DNA from: an uncultured Prevotellaceae bacterium
GTDB taxonomy: Bacteria; Bacteroidota; Bacteroidia; Bacteroidales; UBA932
DNA: 64,000 nucleotides
NCBI GenBank assembly: GCA_947166905.1
Contig: CAMVFZ010000001.1
Coordinates: 62,001-126,000 of the forward strand
Reading direction: 5' to 3'
Shown: piece after piece, positions 52,280 through 61,589 of the stretch
Layout: each line of letters starts with the position of its first letter
How positions within the stretch are numbered: the first letter of the stretch is position 1
Translations under genes and position numbers: made by a program
The notes under the pieces: model-generated
Database searches by the model: none
Told to the model about the DNA's origin: nothing
What the model saw: the letters and a program-made list of their open reading frames with translations, nothing else

Positions 52280-52876
52280 TTATTTCTTTAGGAATTGAAC
52301 TATTTTTGAGTCCACTTTTCCCTCCCATTTAATTCCATTTTCTACTATGAAAGCTTCTAGCGCCTCATATAATGTATCGTCAAATAAAGTAGATTCGTAT
52401 CTCGTTTTTTTCTTCCCTTTTACGACACCTTTATCTATCAAAATACTCTTCAATTCTGTAACATCAGTTCCTGTCATTCCTTTTCGTAATACGCGACTAC
52501 CCAAAGAACGATAAACATCGGTATCGCTTACCCCGGTAGTTGAAGATGATGAAACTGATGTAGTTGATCTATAATTACTACTAGAATTTGTTACACGTGA
52601 CGAATAGTGAGAAGATCCAGAACGATGAGAACTATGGCTACGATGAGAACTATGGCTACGATGTCCTGAGAGGAAATAGTCATCATCTGATGTTATGTTA
52701 AGTAATAATTTTTTACTATAATTCTTTTGCCCCCCTTGTTTATCAGAATTCAACTCTTCGTTTTCTCTCCCTGAATATTTTACTTCAGGGGCGGCATCTG
52801 CACCATAAGTACCAATTATTGATGCTATTGAAGATGCAATGACGCCTTTAATTATACCATTATACTTCATTTTCAT
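52280..52876 (-). CDS. hxsA: His-Xaa-Ser repeat protein HxsA, candidate modified peptide
   Basis: The presumed substrate of the HxsB/HxsC radical SAM enzymes. A 198-residue protein: an N-terminal signal-like hydrophobic stretch (about 8-28), an acidic/polar region, then a His-Xaa-Ser tract at residues 72-92 (six HxS triplets with one degenerate GSS triplet), a Ser/Thr-rich linker (93-120), and a C-terminal peptidoglycan-binding-like domain (about 131-198, with GMTGTDVTELKSILIDKG). The repeat is also an 18-bp DNA tandem at 52623-52658, so the repeat number can change by slippage. Location is probably envelope or cell-wall bound. Confidence 0.9.
   Translation of the reverse strand: MKMKYNGIIKGVIASSIASIIGTYGADAAPEVKYSGRENEELNSDKQGGQKNYSKKLLLNITSDDDYFLSGHRSHSSHRSHSSHRSGSSHYSSRVTNSSSNYRSTTSVSSSSTTGVSDTDVYRSLGSRVLRKGMTGTDVTELKSILIDKGVVKGKKKTRYESTLFDDTLYEALEAFIVENGIKWEGKVDSKIVQFLKK
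52623..52658. repeat. 18-bp tandem repeat encoding His-Xaa-Ser triplets
   Basis: Two exact 18-bp units (52623-52640 and 52641-52658) plus a partial third, each encoding six residues of the HxS tract of HxsA. It is in-frame, so copy-number change would alter only the number of HxS triplets. Confidence 0.85.
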
Positions 52877-52883
52877 ACAACTA

Positions 52884-53594
52884 TCATTTTAAGAAATCTA
52901 ATGAAGAATCTATTTCGATATCATTACTTAAATCTTCATCGTCTAAATGCAGCAATGTCATAATAAACTCCTTCTCAGACTGAGAGATAACCCCATCAAC
53001 TTTGGAAACTGCTTCACATAAATTATAGAGACAAATTCTATATGTCAAATCAGCCCGTGGATGAGCCTCAATTAGTAACGTTGAGATAATACTCTCATCT
53101 GCCGGTATTTCAATAGAGTCAGAACATTCTGATATATAAGGAATTAAGCCATCGAGATTAATTATATCCTCGGGGATATTTTTTAGCGTCTCATAAGTTA
53201 CATAAAAATCCTGACGAAACAGTTTTATTAAAAGTAACAGTAACGCAATGCCCTCTGGGGTTTTCAACTGAGTACTATGATTCATCCCATGATATGCTCG
53301 AATCACGTCAGCCACTAAAACAAGTTTTAAATCATCATAATTCCTTCGGTGTCTCGTATTTACATATTGATGTAAAACGTGACGCATTTTTGAATTAGCG
53401 ATGTACCTATCATAAAAGGTTATTAGAATAGTAGTAGATGTATCTATACTATTAAAATAGTCCTCTGTAGTTTTTGGATTCGAAATATCAACCGTCATAC
53501 ATTCATCAGGAAAGGATCCCCCCTCAACACGACGATAAGCACTTTCAGCAGTTATTACATCCAGACGATTATAAAAATCTACAAAGTAATCCAT
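52884..53594 (-). CDS. TerB-like domain protein
   Basis: A 236-residue protein. A C-terminal helical domain (about 185-215) carries the TerB/DjlA-type metal-binding block AVSKVDGVISQSEKEFI (D200 and E207/E209). The first 180 residues are unrecognised and predicted soluble and helical. TerB domains occur in tellurite-resistance and phage-defence-related loci and in stress systems. It lies between the nuclease gene and hxsA, 7 and 12 bp from its neighbours. Confidence 0.7.
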   Translation of the reverse strand: MDYFVDFYNRLDVITAESAYRRVEGGSFPDECMTVDISNPKTTEDYFNSIDTSTTILITFYDRYIANSKMRHVLHQYVNTRHRRNYDDLKLVLVADVIRAYHGMNHSTQLKTPEGIALLLLLIKLFRQDFYVTYETLKNIPEDIINLDGLIPYISECSDSIEIPADESIISTLLIEAHPRADLTYRICLYNLCEAVSKVDGVISQSEKEFIMTLLHLDDEDLSNDIEIDSSLDFLK

Positions 53595-53606
53595 AAAGCA
53601 TTAGTA

Positions 53607-54377
53607 TTAAAACCAGTCTCCGAAATTAGCCTGCGACTCGATATCTTCTTCAAAATGATTATCAAGATTAACAAATAAATCGTATCCGATAAGAGCCTCA
53701 ACATCATTTACGGAGACAACCGCATTTTGCAAAGGTTGATTTTTTGAATCATTCTCAAAAACAAAGGCTATTGATTGGTAATTTGAGCCATCAAAACGGA
53801 GAATCGCTTTAAAAAAGCCATCTGGCACCATAACTTTATTCTCTCCAATAGCCCCGTATTTATTTGAATAAATATATGGTCCACATACAATCCATAATGT
53901 ACCATACTTCAATGCCCAGTCTCGGATAATCTTTTCCAAAATATGCCAGTCTTTTCCGTTTAGTTCATGATTCTGGGGGCAAACGTTTGTAAGGTAAAAA
54001 CTCTCGTTCATTGCTCCCAGAGACCATTTCATATCAGCAGCTGGGGCCATATGCCCCTTATCCCACCCTGAATGGCTATAGTCTTCTCTAGTTGCTTGAC
54101 GTCTTGAAAAATCCAAATCCATACTAAAGCCTTTAGCTCTTGGTATTTTTCCTTCAACCTCCTCAGCAGTCAATTCATAAGCTACCCAATTCGGTATTAA
54201 ATACTGTGTATTGTAATTAATCACAAAACCACTATATACCAGTACAATATCTGAATCCAGAATAGCAGGCAATTCCAAGAGGGATTTATTTAATGGCGGT
54301 TCACTTAAGCCTCGATATCCCTGCGCCGACAAAGACAGTGGCACTAAAGTAAACAATAATATGAGCCTCAAGAACAA
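53607..54377 (-). CDS. Secreted DNA/RNA non-specific endonuclease (NUC1)
   Basis: A 256-residue beta-beta-alpha metal endonuclease. A signal peptide (residues 1-18) is followed by the catalytic D-K-G-H motif at residues 106-109 (DRGH in most members; here Arg is replaced by Lys), with the Mg-ligand Asn/Trp region NHELNGKDWHILE. Nucleases of this type are used for nutrient scavenging or as antibacterial effectors. No immunity protein candidate is obvious. AT-rich, 7 bp from the GC-rich peptidase gene before it. Confidence 0.9.
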   Translation of the reverse strand: MFLRLILLFTLVPLSLSAQGYRGLSEPPLNKSLLELPAILDSDIVLVYSGFVINYNTQYLIPNWVAYELTAEEVEGKIPRAKGFSMDLDFSRRQATREDYSHSGWDKGHMAPAADMKWSLGAMNESFYLTNVCPQNHELNGKDWHILEKIIRDWALKYGTLWIVCGPYIYSNKYGAIGENKVMVPDGFFKAILRFDGSNYQSIAFVFENDSKNQPLQNAVVSVNDVEALIGYDLFVNLDNHFEEDIESQANFGDWF

Positions 54378-54384
54378 ACCTAAC

Positions 54385-57300
54385 TTAGTTTAAAATAAAA
54401 ATCTCTTCCTGCGCCACGCCCTTCAGCTGCAGCAGCGTAATCTTGAACGGAGAAGGTGTGGTATGAATCTGAGGCGCATTGTTGAAATTCAGGCTGCAGG
54501 CATCTTCCCAGGTCTTGCGGTCCTGCTCACGCTCGGTGTATAGGAACATCATCTTGCAGTGGGTATTGATGCCCTCGGCCTTCGTCGGAGCCGGATTCAG
54601 CCGCACAAACGGAGTGGACTTGTAATCCATCTGCCGCAGGAGGGTGTCGATGTCGGTGAACTCGCGGCCAACATACGGATAATCTTCCGTCTTGGTCACA
54701 TACTTGAAGATAGAGAACCCGTCAATCGCCTTGAACAGCATCTTGACCAGCTTCTTCTTCAGCTCGTTCTTGAATTTCAACACCTCGGTCTCCTTCACGT
54801 TGTACTTATCCTTGAACATCTTGCTCAGTTCAAGTCCTTCAGTAAGCTTCTCCTTGTTATCGTCGAAGTACTTATCCAGGCACTCATTGGAGATCAGCGT
54901 CAGGAACGGGTCTCTGGAGAGCGGCGTCATCTTCAGGGATTCATTCTCCTGCTCACGCCACACTTTCAGATTGCCGACGTAGGAGCGCATTCCATTGTAC
55001 TTGGTGTGCAGATTCCGGCCCAGCTTGTACAGAGAGTCGATAATCATACCGGCCAGGTGCGTCTTCAGATGGGTAATCTCTTTTTCCCTCTGGCGCTTGG
55101 AAATCTCCTGCGCAAGGTGTTTCAGCTGGTCCTGATAGTCCAGGTCCATATCCTGCCTCTGGCGCTTTCTGTGCCGCATAATCAGCCAGAATGCCACACT
55201 CACCAGCGCTACGATGCCATAGATCCAGAAGCTAAGCTTCTCAATAAGCGGCTCCAGAGACTTGGCCCAGATGCACGCGATAACAAAGCCAAGGAAAATG
55301 GCTGCCATACCACCCCAGAACCACCATCTATAGTGGCGGCTCTCCACATCAAAGGCTTCCAGCTCGCGGAGGCGCTCCTGGTGCAGGTCATCTTTCCTGC
55401 GGGTGAGGTTACGGCATTCCCAGTCCAGGCGCTCAATAGTACCGTCGCAAAGCGTTTCACGGACACCATTGTTGCCCAGCTGCTGGAACAGTTCATTGAA
55501 CAGGCGGCTCCTTTCGGTCAGCTCCTTGTTCAGCTTGTCCAGCTTGATTTTCTCCTCACGAATGAGGTTCGTCAGAATCTCAGACTTGATATTGGAGTCA
55601 GTGAGGTCGAAGGAGACAACAGCTCTTGAGTCGCTGCCCTTCACTTGAAGCTTCGTATCGCTGATTTGAGTAATGATGCAGGCGCCGTTCAATAGGGCCT
55701 CATTCTCGATGTAGCCGTAGGGGATGTAGCAATAGCCCTTATCACCGAACTTGCGGCCCCAGGAGTTACGCACCACGAAAACGCGTGCCTCATCATTGTA
55801 GCCGCAGATGACCATGGCGTGATTGCCGGACTGGTTGTGCTGGATCTCGTTCTCGCTCGGGATACGGATGAAGCCCTTCCGGGGATGGAAGGTATCGAAG
55901 ATCTTCAGCGAGATAGCCACAGGATAGCCCTCAGACACGGCAGATTTGATGTCCTGGACGTTCTTCTTCACGTTCTTGGCCACCACCACTTTACGCATCT
56001 GGGCATCGTCAATGGCCTCCACGGGAGGTTCCTTGGACAAATTCTCCGGACTGTACGGGAACAGGTGCTCCAAGCAGACACCGTCATTTTTCAGCGTCTG
56101 AATGATATCGTAGAGAGAGCTGCCGGCATCCACGCGGGAGGCACCATCTTTCTTACGGGCATTGTAATAGACAAACTGCTCACTCAGGTCGATATCCGGC
56201 TGCTTGTTCTTCTTCAGGATGTACTCGAAGATGCTAACCAGGGCGAAAGCCGAGCAGGCGCCCATCTCTCCCTGGTCCTTGATCTGGGTGAATTCCTTCC
56301 TCAAATCAATCGAAGACGGTATCGTGGCCATCGGGCTGTACTCTTCCTCCAGGTCAATCTCCTGGGTGTCGCCCTGCAGCTTATAGGTGTGTCCCTCAAA
56401 GACAAAACCCTCATTGGTAAGCCTCTTGAAGCTTTCCTTATGGTCCTGCCTCTGAACGTCCAATCCTTCCAGCTCAATCGTCTTCTGACGGATGTAGTTG
56501 GTGGATTCGCGCATCGTCACCTTGGTGGCCTTCAGGTCATCCAAAAGCTCACTTGCCGTTCGAATCCGCTCCGGAGTCTGCATAAGGGCAGCATACTCCT
56601 GGATACGTTCCACCTCAGACTTGCGGCTTTTCTTCTCATCCTCCGCATCCGGTCCCATATCAATAACCTCTTCCGGCTCCATAGCACAGATGGCGTTGTA
56701 AGCATCCACAAAGAGGTCCAGGACCTCACGGCTGCAGTCATCAATCACCAGCTGGCGCTTGTTGAACATGTAGCCGGTCAGGAGATCATCGTCTTCACCC
56801 AGCAGCTGGGCCAGCGTTGCCTTCTTTTCGGGGAGAGAGAGTTCCGGATTAACGATGTAGGACTGGAACTCCTGCGTCAACCTGTCAATCTCAGCCTTCA
56901 GGGCCGGACCAATCTGGCTGATGATTTCTGTATGATCCAGGTTGTTGTTGAGGCGCGGCTCAACCTCCTTGTCATAGAACTTGGAGAAGATGTTCACGTT
57001 CTGGCTCAGCAGTCCCTGAACAATCTGCGACACCTTGTTCACCTCAACCTCAGTCTGGGAAACGTTCTCACGGTCCAGAATATGGGCGTAGGCGCGATGC
57101 AGCAGATACTGCACAAAGTAGTACTTGTCGAAGCTCAGTACGGAAAGCCCCAGAGCATGCAGCGGCCGATTCGGGTCTTGCGCAGCAGGCTGGTACATCT
57201 CCGGATAATGCTTCACGGACAGAAGCGCATATTCACCCACAATCCGTACAAAGGAATCATCATCCAGGGCCAGCGCAGTGCCGTCGGAGTTGCAGTTCTG

Positions 57301-57906
57301 CAGCATCACCAGGGAACCCAACTTGGAATACTTCTTCTTTGCTCCGAGGATATCCTCCAGCACCTCTTTCGAGGTCTTTGCATACGCCGTATACTTGACT
57401 GTGAGGTTTTCATCCTTCTTCTCAAAGAGGAAAGCCGTATCGTAGGGAAGGAGGAACAGATCCACATTGTAGCTCTGAGGCAGCGCTTCAATGGCGGCGA
57501 GGAACTCCTCAACCACAGACCAGTATTCCTTTAGATATAGCGGGACATAAACACACAGGTTCATAGTCGAGCTGTCTCCCGGCCGGTTGATGGTAATGCT
57601 CTTATCATACAGCGTCCGGAAGAAGCCCTTCAAGTAGTCCTGTCGGCTGCTGGGAAGGACCTTGTAAGGATTTCCCAACTGCACATCGAACATCTCGTCA
57701 ATGCCGGCCACAAACACGCTCTCGTCGGCTTTCACCGGCTCAGCGCCCTGGAAGCATGCCTCAACGGAAGGATTCAGTTCGGGGAAGAGGAACGCCTTGA
57801 AATAGTCGTTCAGCTCTGCATCCCCGTACTTGATTACGTATTGTTTTATGTCCTTCAGCATGGACGCAGCGTCTGCGCCCAGCATGATGTGCGATGTATG
57901 CCTCAT
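54385..57906 (-). CDS. Membrane-anchored papain-like cysteine peptidase
   Basis: An 1173-residue multidomain protein. A mixed N-terminal part (1-430) of unknown fold and a charged helical region precede a papain-like C1 peptidase domain (about 525-770) with Cys551 (GEMGACSAFA), His696 (NHAMVICGY) and Asn714 (RNSWGR), plus the oxyanion Gln in IKDQG. Coiled coil (about 780-860), two membrane helices (about 861-881 and 892-909) and a cytoplasmic-type C-terminal 260 residues follow. It starts 5 bp after the tubulin-like gene. It could process or sense a partner such as HxsA; there is no direct evidence. Confidence 0.85.
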   Translation of the reverse strand: MRHTSHIMLGADAASMLKDIKQYVIKYGDAELNDYFKAFLFPELNPSVEACFQGAEPVKADESVFVAGIDEMFDVQLGNPYKVLPSSRQDYLKGFFRTLYDKSITINRPGDSSTMNLCVYVPLYLKEYWSVVEEFLAAIEALPQSYNVDLFLLPYDTAFLFEKKDENLTVKYTAYAKTSKEVLEDILGAKKKYSKLGSLVMLQNCNSDGTALALDDDSFVRIVGEYALLSVKHYPEMYQPAAQDPNRPLHALGLSVLSFDKYYFVQYLLHRAYAHILDRENVSQTEVEVNKVSQIVQGLLSQNVNIFSKFYDKEVEPRLNNNLDHTEIISQIGPALKAEIDRLTQEFQSYIVNPELSLPEKKATLAQLLGEDDDLLTGYMFNKRQLVIDDCSREVLDLFVDAYNAICAMEPEEVIDMGPDAEDEKKSRKSEVERIQEYAALMQTPERIRTASELLDDLKATKVTMRESTNYIRQKTIELEGLDVQRQDHKESFKRLTNEGFVFEGHTYKLQGDTQEIDLEEEYSPMATIPSSIDLRKEFTQIKDQGEMGACSAFALVSIFEYILKKNKQPDIDLSEQFVYYNARKKDGASRVDAGSSLYDIIQTLKNDGVCLEHLFPYSPENLSKEPPVEAIDDAQMRKVVVAKNVKKNVQDIKSAVSEGYPVAISLKIFDTFHPRKGFIRIPSENEIQHNQSGNHAMVICGYNDEARVFVVRNSWGRKFGDKGYCYIPYGYIENEALLNGACIITQISDTKLQVKGSDSRAVVSFDLTDSNIKSEILTNLIREEKIKLDKLNKELTERSRLFNELFQQLGNNGVRETLCDGTIERLDWECRNLTRRKDDLHQERLRELEAFDVESRHYRWWFWGGMAAIFLGFVIACIWAKSLEPLIEKLSFWIYGIVALVSVAFWLIMRHRKRQRQDMDLDYQDQLKHLAQEISKRQREKEITHLKTHLAGMIIDSLYKLGRNLHTKYNGMRSYVGNLKVWREQENESLKMTPLSRDPFLTLISNECLDKYFDDNKEKLTEGLELSKMFKDKYNVKETEVLKFKNELKKKLVKMLFKAIDGFSIFKYVTKTEDYPYVGREFTDIDTLLRQMDYKSTPFVRLNPAPTKAEGINTHCKMMFLYTEREQDRKTWEDACSLNFNNAPQIHTTPSPFKITLLQLKGVAQEEIFILN

Positions 57907-57911
57907 GTGCT

Positions 57912-60650
57912 TTACAGCTGCTTAACGTGAGTCAACTCACTGGTAATCAGTTCGCGAATCTTTTCAAAGCCCTTCTTCTTCACCTCTTCCTTGGTCATCT
58001 TGATCTGGGAGAACTTGTCATAGTAGTTCGCCTTCACATCATCGATGACGGCCTTGATGGCGGTAGCGCCCTTGCTTACGGCCAGGTTGTCCAGGAACTC
58101 GTTGAATTCCTTGCGGACAGAGGTCTTGTACTGACGGAACTGGTCGAAGGCCTCGTCACGGTATTCACCCAGCTTCACCCAGAAGTCATCCAGCGCATCG
58201 CCGTGTTCCTGGCTCTTGAAGTAGTAGGCACCGTCCTCGTTCTTAACAAGACCGAAGATGAGACCCTTCACCCAGAGATCGAGCAGGTCTTCATCCGTAG
58301 CCTTCTTGGGCTTGATGCTGAATTCCTCACGCTGCATGCGGGTTTCAAGCGCATAGTCATAGTGGCAGTCCACGCTGCACTGCTCGTACTCCTTCTGATA
58401 CTCAGGGAGGGCGGCAATGGTGTAAGCCGGGACAACGCCAATCTGACGGTAGATAATGATGCGGTCATTCACGCCGATGCTGGCGAAGTCCACATCCATC
58501 GTGCCGGTGAGCTTGCTCTTGAAGTAATCGTTCTTATACAGACGGTTATTCACCTTGTTGGGCACACCCACGAAGAAGCTGTCCTGAGGACGCTCCTTTG
58601 GCATGTGACCACGGTAGTCATAGCGGAACAGAGGCATGGCCTTCTCGATGGCGATACGGGTGATGCGGTCGAATTCCTCGGTGGGCATCTTGTCCAGGAT
58701 ATCGTCGATACCGGTTTCCCTCCAGTTGCGGGCAGTATGCAGGCGCCTGGTGTATTTCATGACCTGCTCCTCAATCTCATCGTTGGAAAGGTCGGTAAAG
58801 CCATACAGCTTACCCTCCAGACGGAGACCCTTCACGAATTCCGGTATTTGAATCTCATCAGCCACGATAGCTACGGAATTGATGGAATTCTGAGCCAGGT
58901 CAATCTGGAACGTGGCGGGAGCTTTGCCCACATTGTTCTGGATACGGGCCAGTTTGGTGGCCAGGTCACGGCTCACGGACATCATGCTTTCAGAGATGAG
59001 GTTAAGCTTACGATTGGCCTCAGCAAGAACGCCCTTCAGGTTATTGAAGATGGTGATGGCGGCGGTCCTGCGGATGATTTCCAGCTTGCAGGTGCAGAGG
59101 GCGCGGCAGGCGTCGCTCACATCATTGGCCAGGTCATCCAGCTTGCCCTTTTTCTTGAAGAACTTGCCGTCATATTCACTCAGGTCTGCGCAGGTTGTAT
59201 CCAGGGCGGACTGGAGCATAGGCTCGCGAGAGAGGAAGTCTTCCTTCTCCTTGGTCATCTCCTCCAGGAAGATGTCAATCTGGTCCTCAATGGCTTCCAG
59301 AACATTCTTCACAGTGGAGATACCGCACTCCTGGTTGATGTGCTCGATGATGAGCTTCCGCAGTTCTGTGCGCACGCGGGAGGTGAGGTCGTTGATTTTC
59401 TTGTTCACGTCCTCATCCTTGATGCGGTTGATAGCAAGGTTCTGCTCTACCTCCGGCTTCGGGTTGCCGTAATCGTTGACCGTCAGCTCATACTTGGGCA
59501 TCTTGTCGCAGATGTAGTCAATCACGTGGTCATAGTTGTTATTCTCACGGATATTGACATTCGGGCTGTCAATCCAGTTGTTGGCAATCAGGTTGGCATC
59601 CTGACAGCTGTTGAAGAAGCGGTCGATGAGGTTCTTGGCTGCCTTGATGGCGTAGATCTCGCTGAGGTCCTGTCCACGGTAGATAATCTCGCAGACACCC
59701 ATACCTGCGGCCCAGGCCTTCTTGTTCTCGATATCCATCGAACCCTCGCGGATATTCTTCTCGATGTTGTCGCTCACACTGGCTGATGCAGAGGAAAGCT
59801 CACCGGCGGAAGTCACAAGAGCGAGGCTGATCATTTCTGCAAGCTCGTCCACGTGCGTGTAGGTGTCGCCGCGGTCGTTCTTGTTGTCGATGAAAATCAC
59901 CGAGTTGAAAGGACGGTCCTTGATTTCATAGGAACCCTTCAGATACTCAAGCTTGATGGGCTTGCTGCCGATACCCATGTGCATCAGGTAGTCCAGATCC
60001 TCGATGGCGCCGAAAGCGTTCGGTGCTACCTTGGCCATACCGGCGTGGGACATGTGCTTGAACACGTCCGGGAGAACGGCATAACCCGTCAGCTTGCACT
60101 GAGGAGCCCTGTCACGGAGCAGGTAAGCCATATTCACGAAGGTACCGCAGCCGGTGCCACCGCAAACGGAGAATACCATGTGAATCTCAGTGTTGTTGCC
60201 CAGGAGCTCGTACTTGTCATTGTTGATGATATGAGCGTTGGTAATCTGAGCCAGCACCGTGTCCACCTTGCGGCAGAGATCTGCATAATTGATGGTGAAG
60301 GCGAAACGGCCGTTGGTTCTCACCTGGCCGGCACCCAGCTCCATGGAGGTGAGGGCATACAGATTCTCTTCCGGAATCCAGGCAAAAGCCTCCTTGTTCT
60401 CGTCATAGTAAGGGCGAGCCTTCTTCACCAGGATAGGCATCTGCTCCTTGGGGTCAAGCGTCACAGGCTCACCCTTGATGGAAGGGAGAGACTTCTTGTA
60501 TGCGCCACCATCGGTGTCAATCCCGAGGAATCCTATCATCGGGGGGACTTCGCCATAAGTATCAATGAACATCTTCTTGGTGTGAAGAAGAGCGTTCATG
60601 CCGGTACCGCCGAGTCCGACGTACAGACAGCGTTTAATCTTTGTTGCCAT
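57912..60650 (-). CDS. Tubulin-like protein (Tubulin_2-type GTPase candidate)
   Basis: A 912-residue protein with an N-terminal tubulin/FtsZ-like nucleotide-binding fold: Y-V-G-L-G-G-T-G-M (about residues 11-18) and the T4-type loop VFSVCGGTGCGTFVNMAYLL (about 157-176), which corresponds to the GGGTGTG signature with one Cys. Helical C-terminal half (about 430-700) with a second folded region. This fits the prokaryotic tubulin-like proteins of the Tubulin_2 group, whose role is not established. GTP use is inferred. Flanked by a membrane lipoprotein and the papain-like gene within 5-7 bp. Confidence 0.78.
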   Translation of the reverse strand: MATKIKRCLYVGLGGTGMNALLHTKKMFIDTYGEVPPMIGFLGIDTDGGAYKKSLPSIKGEPVTLDPKEQMPILVKKARPYYDENKEAFAWIPEENLYALTSMELGAGQVRTNGRFAFTINYADLCRKVDTVLAQITNAHIINNDKYELLGNNTEIHMVFSVCGGTGCGTFVNMAYLLRDRAPQCKLTGYAVLPDVFKHMSHAGMAKVAPNAFGAIEDLDYLMHMGIGSKPIKLEYLKGSYEIKDRPFNSVIFIDNKNDRGDTYTHVDELAEMISLALVTSAGELSSASASVSDNIEKNIREGSMDIENKKAWAAGMGVCEIIYRGQDLSEIYAIKAAKNLIDRFFNSCQDANLIANNWIDSPNVNIRENNNYDHVIDYICDKMPKYELTVNDYGNPKPEVEQNLAINRIKDEDVNKKINDLTSRVRTELRKLIIEHINQECGISTVKNVLEAIEDQIDIFLEEMTKEKEDFLSREPMLQSALDTTCADLSEYDGKFFKKKGKLDDLANDVSDACRALCTCKLEIIRRTAAITIFNNLKGVLAEANRKLNLISESMMSVSRDLATKLARIQNNVGKAPATFQIDLAQNSINSVAIVADEIQIPEFVKGLRLEGKLYGFTDLSNDEIEEQVMKYTRRLHTARNWRETGIDDILDKMPTEEFDRITRIAIEKAMPLFRYDYRGHMPKERPQDSFFVGVPNKVNNRLYKNDYFKSKLTGTMDVDFASIGVNDRIIIYRQIGVVPAYTIAALPEYQKEYEQCSVDCHYDYALETRMQREEFSIKPKKATDEDLLDLWVKGLIFGLVKNEDGAYYFKSQEHGDALDDFWVKLGEYRDEAFDQFRQYKTSVRKEFNEFLDNLAVSKGATAIKAVIDDVKANYYDKFSQIKMTKEEVKKKGFEKIRELITSELTHVKQL

Positions 60651-60656
60651 AGCCAG

Positions 60657-61589
60657 TTATGATATTTTAATTTTTGTTTTCGTTCCGCTTGTCATATTCT
60701 GAATGGTGTACTCCTGGTTCTTCTTCAGAACACGGGCATCCGCCATAAAGTCTTTCGGGCAGCGCAGTCTCACGCTGTTCTTGTCCTTCGGTTCAATCAC
60801 AACCTCACTGGTCCACAGATCATTCGTCTCGTACAGGATCTTACCGGCAAACACCTTATCAAAGAAGCCCTGCTTCGGCCGCTTATTTGTCAGAATCATC
60901 TTCCTATATCCGCGCACGCGCTTAAGGCTGTTGTACGGCACGGGATCGGAAATCTGCACCTTGCCCACACGGAAGGTGGGGAAGAAGATGGCCTTCAGCA
61001 CAAACAGCCAAACCAGAAGCGCTGCAACCAGTAGAATGGTCGTGAGCAACGAACCCTGAGCAAGCGGATTCATAATCTTGCGCTTCTCGGCCTCAACATC
61101 CAGCAGGGATGCGTTATCGGAGTTGTAGGTGTCAGGGTCCATATCGTTGATACGCTCCAGACCGCCGTCATCCACAGCGCGGAAGAACCAGTGATGAACC
61201 TTGTTCTCTGCGTCATTGTTGAAGACGATACCTACCTTCAGCTGCTCGGTACCAGGCTGCACTTCGATGATATTGTTTTCGCACTTCTGCCCGCCCACAA
61301 ATACCTCCATCTCGTTCTCCATTACAGGCAGCATCTTGCCGCTATTGGTTTTCTTGAACAGACCAAGCCGCAGAGGCTTTTCCATATAGTTCCTGGCATC
61401 TTCGTTAAAATCGAAAGCCAGCGTCTTATACAGAGTGTCAGGGACGTGTTTCTTCCAAAGGAACTTATCGTAGTAGTTGTCCTTACCCCAGCGGGCGGGG
61501 GCATTCGGATTGTTCGCCTCCTTCTTGCATGAAGCCAGGAGCATCAGAGGGCAGAGGGCTGCCAGTAGGAGTAATCTCTTAGAGCACAT
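60657..61589 (-). CDS. Membrane lipoprotein, unrecognised
   Basis: A 310-residue protein. The N-terminus carries a lipobox (LLASC, Cys21); a beta-rich extracytoplasmic part follows (about 25-190), then a transmembrane helix (about 193-215) and an IgG- or CBM-free C-terminal domain (about 220-310). The first 11 bp overlap the vWA gene's stop, and the tubulin-like gene begins 6 bp after its own stop. It is probably a membrane partner of the vWA-like protein and the tubulin-like protein. Confidence 0.7.
   Translation of the reverse strand: MCSKRLLLLAALCPLMLLASCKKEANNPNAPARWGKDNYYDKFLWKKHVPDTLYKTLAFDFNEDARNYMEKPLRLGLFKKTNSGKMLPVMENEMEVFVGGQKCENNIIEVQPGTEQLKVGIVFNNDAENKVHHWFFRAVDDGGLERINDMDPDTYNSDNASLLDVEAEKRKIMNPLAQGSLLTTILLVAALLVWLFVLKAIFFPTFRVGKVQISDPVPYNSLKRVRGYRKMILTNKRPKQGFFDKVFAGKILYETNDLWTSEVVIEPKDKNSVRLRCPKDFMADARVLKKNQEYTIQNMTSGTKTKIKIS

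Noticed and set aside
52601..52663. CRISPR-like repeats in hxsA
   Set aside because: The 18-bp units are head-to-tail without spacers and in coding frame; they encode HxS triplets.
54559..55629. Forward ORF (356 codons) over the 3' part of the peptidase gene
   Set aside because: Antisense shadow; Q/L/H-rich with no motif.
55819..57534. Long forward ORF (571 codons) opposite the papain-like gene
   Set aside because: Antisense shadow of a GC-rich gene; no recognisable domain, and the sense frame has an intact catalytic triad.
57894..59786. Long forward ORF (630 codons) opposite the tubulin-like gene
   Set aside because: It is antisense to a protein with a clear fold and typical reading-frame bias; its translation is low-complexity L/V/H-rich with no family signature.
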